In this document: positions 1 through 6,250 of the stretch, piece by piece
How the letters are laid out: every line of letters starts with the position of its first letter
Numbering within the stretch: the first letter of the stretch is position 1
Assembly (NCBI GenBank): GCA_013152695.1
Contig: JAADFV010000139.1
Span: 1 to 6,437 of the forward strand
Direction of reading: 5' to 3'
DNA length: 6,437 nucleotides
Source: Chloroflexota bacterium
Lineage (GTDB): Bacteria > Chloroflexota > Anaerolineae > J102
Position numbers and translations under genes: made by a program
Notes under the pieces: model-generated
Databases searched by the model: none
Told to the model about the DNA's origin: nothing
The model's input: only the letters and a program-made list of their open reading frames with translations

Positions 1-1019
1 GCAACGACTTCGCCCGGCTGGTAGTAGCGGGCCGATACCCAGCCGCTGATGGGAGCCGTAAGGGTAGCGTTCTCGAGTTGCACAGCGAGAACATCACGTT
101 CGGCCTGGGCCTGGCGAACAGCGGCGGCCGCGGCCTCGAGCTGGGTTTGCGTAGGGCCGGCCTTGATGGCATCGAGCTGGGCGCGAGCTTGGATAAGTGT
201 AGCCGCAGCCTCGTCACGGGCATTGGTGGCGGCTGTGACCTGCTTTTCGGCATTCTGGGGGTTTTTCTTGATGGCCAGGAGGTCGTTGAGCTGAGCCTGG
301 GCTTTGGTAACGGCGCTATCGGCTTGGGCGGCGTTTTGCCAGGCAATCCAGGCCGCCTGACTGGCCAAGTTCCATTGCGTACTGGCGTAGTCGATTTTAT
401 CGGGAGGGGCATCGACAACGGTCGTGCCGCGGCCGGGGATGGTCACTTGCACGCCGTCCCACAGATCACGGGTGATGGCTTCCCACATTTGTGCTTCGAT
501 GTCGGCGGCGGCAGCCTGATATTTGGCAGCGCGGGCGTGGGCCTGGGCTTCACTTAGAGCTGCTCGCGCCTGGGCGATCTGAATGTCTAACTCTTGGGGG
601 TTATCACGTAGGAGAATGGCGTCGGCTAGTGCTTCTTCAGCTGTCTTCAAGGCGATTTCGGCCTGGACAACCTGGGCTTCAGCCAGGGCAATGTCTTCTG
701 GGCGTACACTGGCCTGCAGTTGGGCCAATTCGGCCTTGGCCTCCTGCACACGGGCATCGGCCACGGCCAGTTGTTTTTGCTGGAAGCTGTCATCGAGCTG
801 TACGAGGATTTCGCCTGCCTGTACCGCATCGCCTTCGGCGACGGTAATGCTGAGGATGCGGCCGCCCATTTCCGCGGCAATGTGGGTTTGTCTGGCCTCG
901 AGAAAGCCCGTGAGATGGAGGGGCTCGCTACTGTTGGAAGGTGTGGCAAAGGGGCGCACACAGCCGCCCAGCAAGAGGAGGGCAGAGAGAAGGATGGGAA
1001 AAGAACGAAGTTTGGGCAT
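1..1019 (-). CDS. HlyD-family periplasmic adaptor (membrane fusion) lipoprotein of an ABC exporter, 3' end cut by window edge
   Basis: The adaptor should link the inner-membrane ABC exporter to the cell envelope outside. About 339 codons are visible and the C-terminus lies beyond base 1. The protein starts MPKLRS and has a short hydrophobic stretch ending in LLGGC, a lipobox with Cys20 as the lipidated residue, so it is probably lipid-anchored rather than held by a membrane helix. Residues 34-77 form the first half of a biotinyl/lipoyl-like domain (GGRILSITVAEGDAVQAGE). Residues about 78-315 are Ala/Gln/Glu-rich helices forming a long coiled-coil hairpin, broken near 180-230 by a Trp-rich, Gly/Pro-containing segment. 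Residues 316-339 (LENATLTAPISGWVSARYY) begin the second lipoyl half. NPQ motifs recur at 140 and 253. ATG at 1019 is the only plausible start: an in-frame stop lies 57 nt upstream and no ATG, GTG or TTG intervenes. It is last in the visible operon. The family is certain; the substrate is unknown. Confidence 0.93.
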   Translation of the reverse strand, partial: MPKLRSFPILLSALLLLGGCVRPFATPSNSSEPLHLTGFLEARQTHIAAEMGGRILSITVAEGDAVQAGEILVQLDDSFQQKQLAVADARVQEAKAELAQLQASVRPEDIALAEAQVVQAEIALKTAEEALADAILLRDNPQELDIQIAQARAALSEAQAHARAAKYQAAAADIEAQMWEAITRDLWDGVQVTIPGRGTTVVDAPPDKIDYASTQWNLASQAAWIAWQNAAQADSAVTKAQAQLNDLLAIKKNPQNAEKQVTAATNARDEAAATLIQARAQLDAIKAGPTQTQLEAAAAAVRQAQAERDVLAVQLENATLTAPISGWVSARYYQPGEVV

Positions 1020-1124
1020 GATGAAGCGTAGAAAGGGTGGGCGAAGAGGAGGAGGGGTTGGCAGAAAGGGACGTAATCAGGCAAGAAAAGAACTGGAGAA
1101 ACTGTCGTCTGTCAGGAATAGGCA
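1020..1124 (-). promoter_or_regulatory. C/T-rich, G-poor leader between the second ATPase gene and the adaptor gene (possible Rho-utilisation-type tract)
   Basis: This is the only sizeable gap inside the operon, 105 nt, where the other junctions are 7 nt or less. The 61 nt just before the adaptor ATG contain, on the transcribed-sense strand, 29 C, 20 T, 7 A and 5 G, so they are about 80% pyrimidine and very poor in G. I see no Shine-Dalgarno sequence, no good hairpin and no clear internal promoter. Unstructured C-rich, G-poor RNA is the known character of Rho loading sites, so this could tune expression of the adaptor relative to the ATPases. That function is inference; the composition is observed. 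Confidence 0.3.
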
Positions 1125-2072
1125 CTAATTTGCCGTATTGGGAGACAGAGAACGTACATTGGCAATGAAAACGTCTTCGAGAGAGGGAGGAATGAGATGA
1201 ATGTCGCGAGGTCCAGCCCCGGCATCAAGCAAGATCTGCCGGATTTCATCCAGACGTTGATCGAGATGAGCATCGGCGGCATGGACACGCTGTCCGTAGA
1301 GGGTGACTTCGGCAAATCCGGCGGCACGGAGAGCCGTGAGGGTGCGTTGGGGAGAATCGGCGATGATCTCGACCACTTGCCCTGGCATTCGGTCGCGTTT
1401 GATATCGGCAGGCGCCCCATCAGCGATGATTTTACCGTTATGAATGAAAGCCAGACGGTGGCATTGTTCAGCTTCGTCCATGTAATGTGTGGTCACGAAT
1501 ATGGTTGTGTGTTCGCTGGCAAGGGTATAAAGCAGTTGCCAGAATTGGCGCCGGCTGACGGGATCGACCCCTGCCGTGGGTTCATCCAGGAAGAGGAGCT
1601 CGGGACGATGGAGGATGGCGGCGCCGAGAGCCAGCCGTTGTTTCCAGCCGCCGGCAAGGTTGGCAGTGAGCTGTTGGCGCCGGGCGCCGAGATCGATCAG
1701 GTCAAGGGTCTGCTCTTTGCGCTGCTGCAGTTCTCGGCCATGCAAACCATATGTCCGGCCGTAAAAAGTGAGATTTTCATCGACGGTGAGGTCGGGATAG
1801 AGGCTGAAACGCTGGCTCATGTAGCCCACACGGCGGGCAATATCTTGGGGATGCTTGAGGATATCAATGCCGAGCACGGTGGCAGCACCGGCGCTGGGCT
1901 GCAACAATCCCAGCAACATACGGATGGTTGTGGTTTTACCAGAGCCGTTGGGCCCCAAAAAACCGAATATTTCGCCCTGACGAACATCAAAACTGATGTT
2001 GTCAACGGCTGTAAAGTCACCGAATTTTTTGCTGAGATGCGAAACTGTGATAACGGAAGGGACGGTAGACAT
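1125..2072 (-). CDS. ABC-2 type exporter ATP-binding protein, second ATPase (YbhF C-terminal-half-like)
   Basis: This cytoplasmic ATPase of 315 residues would energise export as one half of a heterodimer with the upstream ATPase. Visible motifs are Walker A GPNGSGKT (40-47), Q-loop Gln87 in YMSQRFSLY, signature LAGGW (139-143), Walker B LLFLDEP (159-165, catalytic Glu164), D-loop GVDP, and H-loop His196 in TTHYMDEAE. The signature has Ala instead of the usual Ser (LSGG), while every motif of its own nucleotide site is intact. Residues about 225-315 are the C-terminal extension common in ABC-2 exporters, ending in the PPSLEDVF motif typical of the group. Its start codon overlaps the stop of the upstream ATPase by 1 nt (TGATG), which implies coupled translation. 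In E. coli YbhF two such ATPases are fused in one chain; here they are separate genes. Confidence 0.95.
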   Translation of the reverse strand: MSTVPSVITVSHLSKKFGDFTAVDNISFDVRQGEIFGFLGPNGSGKTTTIRMLLGLLQPSAGAATVLGIDILKHPQDIARRVGYMSQRFSLYPDLTVDENLTFYGRTYGLHGRELQQRKEQTLDLIDLGARRQQLTANLAGGWKQRLALGAAILHRPELLFLDEPTAGVDPVSRRQFWQLLYTLASEHTTIFVTTHYMDEAEQCHRLAFIHNGKIIADGAPADIKRDRMPGQVVEIIADSPQRTLTALRAAGFAEVTLYGQRVHAADAHLDQRLDEIRQILLDAGAGPRDIHLIPPSLEDVFIANVRSLSPNTAN

Positions 2073-2998
2073 CAGGAGGATTGTTGCTGAGTGATGAGAT
2101 AGATGAAAGCTTCTTCCAGACGGGGGGCGTCGGGGCGAATGTGTTGTACGGGGACGTTATGGGCCTGCAAGAAGGCTTGTAAAGGCTGTAAATGGGCATT
2201 TGCATCAGGAACGAAGACGTGAATGCGGTCGCCGTAAACTTGGTGCCCAAGATGTTGGGGGTAAGTGTTGATGACAGTTTCTGCCTGCAAGGGATTGGAC
2301 GTATAAACCGCGAGCATCTCACCGGGGACGAACTGGCGTAATTCAGCGGGGGTACCTTGCTGAATGAGCTGGCCATTGTACATGAGGCCTACACGGCTGC
2401 ACCGTTCTGCTTCGTCCATGTAGGGGGTGGCAATGAGGATAGTGACGTTTTCGAGATGGAGGTTGGCAAGAATGTCCCAAAATTCACGGCGACTGACAGG
2501 GTCGACGCCGTTGGTAGGCTCGTCGAGGAGGAGCACTTGGGGTTGGTGGACAAGGGCGCATGCCAGGGCCAGTTTTTTCTTCATTCCTCCCGAGAGGTGA
2601 TCTGCCGCCCGAGCTGTGAACTGTTCCAGGCGGGCAAAGTGTAGAAGGCTGTCGATGCGTTCCTGACGGACAGCACCGCGCACGCCAAAGATATCGGCAA
2701 AGAATTCGAGGTTTTCCAACACCGACAAATCGCCGTAGAGGCTGAATCGTTGGGGCATGTAGCCGGTAAAGTGCCGTAAGCGCTCAGCGTGACGGTGGAT
2801 ATCGTAGCCCATGATCGCAGCCTGGCCACCTGAAGGTCTGAGGACGGCGGCAAGCATGCGCAAGGTCGTGGTCTTACCGGCACCGTCCGGGCCAATGAGG
2901 CCGAATATTTCGCCTTCTTTCACTTGAAGATCGAGGTTTTGTACGGCCTGAGTCGTGCCAAAGTGACGACGGAGCTGGTGGGTTTCGATGGCGAACAT
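2072..2998 (-). CDS. ABC-2 type exporter ATP-binding protein, first ATPase (YbhF N-terminal-half-like)
   Basis: This cytoplasmic ABC ATPase of 308 residues pairs with the downstream ATPase. Motifs are Walker A GPDGAGKT (36-43), Q-loop Gln83 in YMPQRFSLY, canonical signature LSGGM (135-139), Walker B VLLLDEP (155-161, Glu160) and D-loop GVDP. The H-loop position is Pro192 (IATPYMDEAE) where the partner has His196, so a catalytic switch residue is missing. The C-terminal extension ends with the PRLEEAFIYL motif characteristic of these exporters. The ATG lies 3 nt after the permease stop and the stop overlaps the next start, so this is the middle of a tight operon. The missing His looks like the built-in asymmetry of an ATPase pair rather than gene decay, because all other motifs are intact. 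Confidence 0.95.
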   Translation of the reverse strand: MFAIETHQLRRHFGTTQAVQNLDLQVKEGEIFGLIGPDGAGKTTTLRMLAAVLRPSGGQAAIMGYDIHRHAERLRHFTGYMPQRFSLYGDLSVLENLEFFADIFGVRGAVRQERIDSLLHFARLEQFTARAADHLSGGMKKKLALACALVHQPQVLLLDEPTNGVDPVSRREFWDILANLHLENVTILIATPYMDEAERCSRVGLMYNGQLIQQGTPAELRQFVPGEMLAVYTSNPLQAETVINTYPQHLGHQVYGDRIHVFVPDANAHLQPLQAFLQAHNVPVQHIRPDAPRLEEAFIYLITQQQSS

Positions 2999-3001
2999 GG
3001 C

Positions 3002-4117
3002 TTAGACGACGCGAGTAAAGCTGCGCCAGGCAATAAGATTGGTGGCCACGGCAAAGAGGGCAATGGCACTGATGTGAGGAAGAATGTTGCGGAACGAGGC
3101 ATCACGCAGAGCAACGGCGTGCATGGTGCTCATGAAGTGCTGGAGAGCAGAGACTTCGGCCAGCCCGCGCATGATCGCGGGCATGTTTTCAATGGGAACA
3201 AGATAGCCGCTGATCGTAACTTCGAGAATGGCAAAGAGGAACACAAGAAGGACGGCCTGCTGCTGGCTTTGTGTGAGCACAGAGATAACAGTACCCTGGC
3301 CGACAATGGCGATGACAAAAATGACAGCGACACCAAGCAAGAGCATATAATCGCCCCGGATTGGAATGTGGTAGACATAAGTTTGGACGAACATGAGGGC
3401 GTTGAAGTTGAAGATGCCGAGGATAATGGCAGGTACAGCTTTGCCCAGGATTAGCTCCAAACGTCCCAAGGGGGTGATCACCAGTTGTTCTAGCGTTCCC
3501 AGCTCTTTTTCCCGCACAAAGCCAGTGGCGGCAATGACGAGGACAACCTGGTAGGTGATGAAGGCGAGGGTGGAGGGGATGGCGAACCACTGAAAGTTGA
3601 GGGTGGGGTTGAAGAGGGCACTGGTTTCGATTTGTACACCGCCGAAGTCAACGGGAATGGCCGGGACAAAATAGCGCTTGGTCAGCTGGCCAACGACACC
3701 TTGGATGACGGGTCCGGCATTGGAACCGATGAGAATGTTGCTGCCATCGCTGAGTACCTGGATTTGAGCGGGTTCGGGCTGGTTGCCGAAGAATTTGCGA
3801 TGAAAGTCGGGGGGAATGACGATGCCGATTCTAGCCTCGCCGGTATCGAGAAGGGCCTCAAGTTCCTGCCGCGAAGCAGGAAAGAGCAGGGTGTGCATTT
3901 CGTTCGTGTTGTCGACGGCAGTGATCAGTTCACGGCTCAGGGTGGATTGGTCGAAATCGAGAACGGCGACGGGGAGTTCATGCAAGCCCTTGGCTGTGTT
4001 CTGGGAGATGAGAATAAGCTGCAGGCTGGGAGCGAGGATGAGGAAGAGGAGAAGGAATCGATCTCGCCGGATCTGCAGGATTTCTTTCCAGGTGAGGTTG
4101 AGAATTTGACGGATCAT
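3002..4117 (-). CDS. ABC-2 type transporter permease, second of two (YbhS/YbhR-like)
   Basis: This inner-membrane permease of 371 residues has the ABC2_membrane_3-type layout. A short cytoplasmic N-terminus (MIRQILNLTWKEILQIRRD) leads into TM1 (about 21-38). A large extracytoplasmic domain (about 40-175) follows, containing VAVLDFDQS and IVIPPDF, both typical of the family. Five further predicted TM segments lie near 176-199, 224-247, 257-281, 287-308 and 346-364. The cytoplasmic coupling motif FVREKELGTLEQL (200-212), followed by TPLGRLELILGK, is diagnostic of ABC-2 drug exporters. The protein should dimerise with the upstream permease to form the transport path and contact the two ATPases. 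Its ATG overlaps the preceding TAA by 1 nt (TAATG). Length and motifs look complete. The transported compound cannot be deduced. Confidence 0.94.
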   Translation of the reverse strand: MIRQILNLTWKEILQIRRDRFLLLFLILAPSLQLILISQNTAKGLHELPVAVLDFDQSTLSRELITAVDNTNEMHTLLFPASRQELEALLDTGEARIGIVIPPDFHRKFFGNQPEPAQIQVLSDGSNILIGSNAGPVIQGVVGQLTKRYFVPAIPVDFGGVQIETSALFNPTLNFQWFAIPSTLAFITYQVVLVIAATGFVREKELGTLEQLVITPLGRLELILGKAVPAIILGIFNFNALMFVQTYVYHIPIRGDYMLLLGVAVIFVIAIVGQGTVISVLTQSQQQAVLLVFLFAILEVTISGYLVPIENMPAIMRGLAEVSALQHFMSTMHAVALRDASFRNILPHISAIALFAVATNLIAWRSFTRVV

Positions 4118-5214
4118 TAGTTAACGCGCTTGCGAAAAGTGAGAATGGTCAGGGAGATGGAGATCAGCGCCATCATGAAGATAAAATAGGTGTGAAATCC
4201 CAGAGCTCGCCAGTCAAGAGCCTTGAGGAAGATGCCGCGGCTAATGACATTGAAATGAGTTGCGGGCAGGGAATACGAAGCGAAGCGGGCGGTAGGATCG
4301 ACGGGAATAATGACGCCGGTGAGGAAAAAGCTGGGTACCAGGAAGATGAGGAGGACAGCACGTAAGGCGGTGCTTTGTGTGGAAATGAAACTGGCAATGA
4401 AGGAGCTGATACCCAGGGTGGCACTGAGGTAAATAAGGGTAAGAACGGCGAGGGTAAGGAGATCACCGCGCAGAGGAACACGAAACCAAAAAATAGAGAC
4501 AGCAATGGCCAGGGCCGCACCGATGAGTCCATAAAAAAGGTATGGGATCAGCTTACCCAAAACATATTCGCTGGCCCGTAAGGGGGTAGACGCCAGGCTT
4601 TCGAAGCTCCCCAGTTCTTTTTCGCGTGTGAAGGCGAGGGCCATGGCCATGGCGGTGAGGATGAGGACGATGGAAAGAAGGGCGGGAACGATGCTGTCGC
4701 TCGATTTGAGGTCGGGATTGTACCAAACGAGGGTGCGTACAGTGACTGGGGCCCGCGGTTTTTCTTTCTGGTAGGGGGTAGCCCAGGTCTGAATCCGGCT
4801 CGAGAGTAGGGCCATGCGTGTGCTCGTATTGATCGGATCGGCACCGTCGCCCAGAACCTGAACCCGTGCCGTCTGACCAGCCTCCAGAGTTTTACCAAAA
4901 TCGGGGGGGATGACCAAGCCCAGGCTGATTTCGGTGTTTTTCATCCGTTCCCGAATTTGCTGATGGCTTTCTGCTTCACCGACAACGATAAAATTGGGGT
5001 CCGCCTGTAGAGCGAGAATAAGCGACCGCGACTGCGTGCTGCGATCGCGGTCGAGGATAGCGATACGCGTGTTGGTGACATCGAAGGAAAGCAGGTAGGC
5101 AAAGGCAACGAGCATGATCGTCGGTGAAATAGTCACCAAAAAGAAGAGGCGCCGATCACGATAAATATGCCTAAATTCTTTGCGGATGATAGCCCAGAGG
5201 CGGAAGAAGGACAT
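4117..5214 (-). CDS. ABC-2 type transporter permease, first of two (YbhS/YbhR-like)
   Basis: This inner-membrane permease of 365 residues is a diverged relative of the next gene. The N-terminal amphipathic segment RKEFRHIYRDRR precedes TM1 (about 23-43). The extracytoplasmic domain (about 45-174) contains IAILDRDRST and LVIPPDF. Further TM segments are predicted near 175-195, 221-244, 252-275, 285-307 and 341-360. The coupling motif FTREKELGSFESL (195-207), followed by TPLRASEYVLGK, matches its partner. The PATHFNVISRGIFLK segment between the last two TMs is the usual ABC-2 signature region. The ATG is 7 nt after the regulator's stop, so it is almost certainly cotranscribed with it. Two distinct permeases next to two distinct ATPases argue for a fully heteromeric exporter. 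Confidence 0.94.
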   Translation of the reverse strand: MSFFRLWAIIRKEFRHIYRDRRLFFLVTISPTIMLVAFAYLLSFDVTNTRIAILDRDRSTQSRSLILALQADPNFIVVGEAESHQQIRERMKNTEISLGLVIPPDFGKTLEAGQTARVQVLGDGADPINTSTRMALLSSRIQTWATPYQKEKPRAPVTVRTLVWYNPDLKSSDSIVPALLSIVLILTAMAMALAFTREKELGSFESLASTPLRASEYVLGKLIPYLFYGLIGAALAIAVSIFWFRVPLRGDLLTLAVLTLIYLSATLGISSFIASFISTQSTALRAVLLIFLVPSFFLTGVIIPVDPTARFASYSLPATHFNVISRGIFLKALDWRALGFHTYFIFMMALISISLTILTFRKRVN

Positions 5215-5221
5215 TGCAGGA

Positions 5222-5815
5222 TCAGGATGGGGGTGGGGTCTGGATAAGGGTCTGTAAGGGAGTGATGAGACGCATGGTCCGTTCTGTCATCTCTTCAGCA
5301 GTAGTCTCGGGATGGGCAAGGGCATAGCGAATACCTCCTACCAACATCCCTGCCAGCAGGGACGATAACCAGGGAATGGCTTCGGGTGGCAATTCGGTTT
5401 GCAAGTGCAGACCCACGGCTACTCTTGTTTCTACGAGAGAAAGACCGCGGTGGAAATGATCCGGTCTGCTATCGGCACCAAAAACAGCAGACATCAGTTC
5501 GCGGTGTTTTTCCACGAAACTGTAAGTCTGCTGCAACATGATACGGGCCCGATTTAGAACTGATTGCCCCTGCAACTCAGGTAGATGTGGATCCCCGAGG
5601 CGTTGCAGGTCTTCCCATACTGCGGCCTCGATCAGTTCATTTTTATCGCTGAAATAAGTATAGAAGCTACCCACCGCCACATCAGCTGCTTCGGTGACAT
5701 CCGAAACTGTGAGATTTGCTACGCCTTTATTGGCGATGACTTGGCGGGCAGCATCGATGAGACGTTGCCTGCGGCGTTGACGACGCCGCTCACTGCGTGT
5801 AGATGATTTATTCAT
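5222..5815 (-). CDS. TetR/AcrR-family transcriptional regulator, probable autorepressor of the exporter operon
   Basis: This DNA-binding regulator of 197 residues is a typical TetR length. The N-terminal helix-turn-helix domain spans about 16-65. It contains RLIDAARQVIANKGV, LTVSDVTEAADVAVGSFYTYF (turn and recognition helix about 36-55) and SDKNELIEA, the classic TetR_N pattern. Residues 70-197 are the all-helical ligand-binding and dimerisation domain, whose sequence gives no ligand. The N-terminal tail is unusually basic, with eight Arg in the first 18 residues, which may reach into the minor groove of A+T-rich operator DNA. It is the first gene of the operon, 7 nt before the first permease. 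Inverted repeats overlap its predicted transcription start and its ATG, so negative autoregulation relieved by a transported compound is the likely logic. E. coli CecR, which neighbours ybhGFSR, is the nearest functional parallel I can name; orthology is not claimed. Confidence 0.93.
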   Translation of the reverse strand: MNKSSTRSERRRQRRRQRLIDAARQVIANKGVANLTVSDVTEAADVAVGSFYTYFSDKNELIEAAVWEDLQRLGDPHLPELQGQSVLNRARIMLQQTYSFVEKHRELMSAVFGADSRPDHFHRGLSLVETRVAVGLHLQTELPPEAIPWLSSLLAGMLVGGIRYALAHPETTAEEMTERTMRLITPLQTLIQTPPPS

Positions 5816-5822
5816 GATGAAT
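5810..5822. promoter_or_regulatory. Inverted repeat over the TetR start codon, candidate second operator
   Basis: ATTCAT and ATGAAT face each other across a single base (5810-5815, 5817-5822), and the leftward ATG lies inside. The same 6-nt half-sites occur in the repeat at 5836-5851. The 8-mer ATGAATGA also recurs directly at 5817 and 5836, 19 bp apart. The arm spacing differs from the upstream repeat (1 nt versus 4 nt), so it may be an auxiliary half-site arrangement rather than an identical operator. Binding is inferred. Confidence 0.4.
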
Positions 5823-5835
5823 GACTGTTCTTAAT

Positions 5836-5851
5836 ATGAATGAGGATTCAT
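5836..5851. promoter_or_regulatory. ATGAAT-N4-ATTCAT palindrome at the predicted transcription start, candidate TetR operator
   Basis: This is a perfect 6-bp inverted repeat with a 4-bp centre (GAGG). It lies immediately downstream of the operon promoter -10 element, covering roughly +2 to +17 of the predicted transcript. The wider sequence TGAATGAGGATTCATTA resembles the TGAATGA/TCATTCA half-sites bound by some TetR-family proteins. A repressor bound here would block promoter clearance. The palindrome is visible; that the adjacent TetR protein binds it is inference. Confidence 0.6.
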
Positions 5852-5858
5852 TATCTGA

Positions 5859-5887
5859 ATTATAAATCATAAATTGTGAAATGTCAA
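5859..5887 (-). promoter_or_regulatory. Strong sigma-70-type promoter for the tetR-ABC exporter operon
   Basis: On the minus strand the -35 element TTGACA (5887-5882) and -10 element TATAAT (5864-5859) both match consensus at six of six bases, with an optimal 17-bp spacer. The DNA just upstream of the -35 (5888-5903) is A+T-rich with runs of A and T, like an UP element. The transcription start is predicted near 5852, giving a leader of about 37 nt before the regulator's ATG. A promoter this close to consensus would need tight repression, which fits the operator-like repeats next to it. Confidence 0.85.
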
Positions 5888-5953
5888 CTTAAAAATAATG
5901 TAAGAGACTGTATTCGTTTAGTCGGTGGTGCATGGAAATTTCGCTGATTGAAA

Positions 5954-5981
5954 TGCGGCGCACCTCGGCAGGTGCGCCGCA
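5954..5981. repeat. Perfect GC-rich inverted repeat: 12-bp stem, 4-nt loop
   Basis: The arms TGCGGCGCACCT (5954-5965) and AGGTGCGCCGCA (5970-5981) are exact reverse complements around a CGGC loop. On the rightward strand no T-tract follows. On the leftward strand only TTTC follows, so an intrinsic terminator is not convincing. It stands out as a GC-rich island between two divergent transcription units, where a terminator is not obviously needed. Options are a dispersed REP-like palindrome, a bidirectional insulator, a protein-binding site, or the end of a small RNA. Confidence 0.8.
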
Positions 5982-6120
5982 CTTGGTCCGCGCCGGCTAA
6001 ATTGATACAGTGTCATAATGTAAGGCCTAGGTTTTGTGGTTTGTGATGAAGCCCGCTCTCGAGAATTGGCCGCCTTAGGGCACGTTGGAACATTGCCAAC
6101 AGGAACGAAGAGGTCTACAA

Positions 6121-6149
6121 TTGACGTTCACAACCAAACCGAGTAAGAT
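6121..6149 (+). promoter_or_regulatory. Possible promoter of the rhodanese-domain gene
   Basis: TTGACG (6121-6126, five of six consensus) is followed by a 17-bp spacer and TAAGAT (6144-6149, four of six). It points towards the rhodanese ATG about 100 nt downstream. The match is moderate, and a different start within the A+T-rich stretch 6185-6245 cannot be excluded. Confidence 0.35.
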
Positions 6150-6250
6150 GCTTTTCATCCTCAAGAGACTCGTGCTCAGGGAAGAGTGATTTAATGATAT
6201 TTATGTTTCACTTTAACTGAGCATCGACGTAAGAAAGTTTATTATCCTTT

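Larger units (their letters stand above)
5816..6250. other. Divergent intergenic region between the exporter operon and the rhodanese gene
   Basis: These 435 bases carry no supported protein gene. From left to right they hold the operon leader with operator-like repeats, the leftward consensus promoter, a GC-rich perfect hairpin (5954-5981), a stretch of mixed composition (5990-6120) in which I recognise nothing, a possible rightward promoter (6121-6149), and an A+T-rich leader before the rhodanese ATG. No tRNA, riboswitch or insertion-sequence end was recognised. Confidence 0.7.

Noticed and set aside
78..557. Rightward open frame of 159 codons opposite the adaptor gene
   Set aside because: Gly/Leu-rich shadow of the Ala/Gln-rich coiled-coil coding sequence, with no recognisable domain.
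647..1084. Leftward open frame of 145 codons overlapping the adaptor start in another frame
   Set aside because: Its N-terminal part is the translated pyrimidine-rich leader (Pro/Ser/Phe/Leu) and the rest is out of frame with the clear lipoprotein and lipoyl-domain sequence.
1197..2090. Long rightward open frame of 297 codons opposite the second ATPase gene
   Set aside because: It is fully antisense to an ATPase gene with intact motifs. Its translation shows no family motifs, and its length follows from the codon pattern of the real gene.
3632..4120. Rightward open frame of 162 codons opposite the second permease
   Set aside because: Acidic, motif-free antisense shadow of a permease whose membrane segments and coupling motif are intact.
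5954..5981. Intrinsic terminator reading of the GC-rich hairpin
   Set aside because: No U-tract follows on the rightward strand and only three T on the leftward strand. It also lies upstream of both flanking genes, where a terminator would have nothing to stop.
6084..6100. Small inverted repeat GTTGG/CCAAC with a 7-nt loop
   Set aside because: Five-base-pair arms are too short to stand out from chance, and no neighbouring signal supports it.
6036..6146. Possible 36-codon rightward small gene starting with GTG (VVCDEARSREL...)
   Set aside because: No ribosome binding site, no recognised family, and it overlaps the candidate rightward promoter. An open stretch of this length is expected by chance. 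Conservation in relatives would be needed to revive it.
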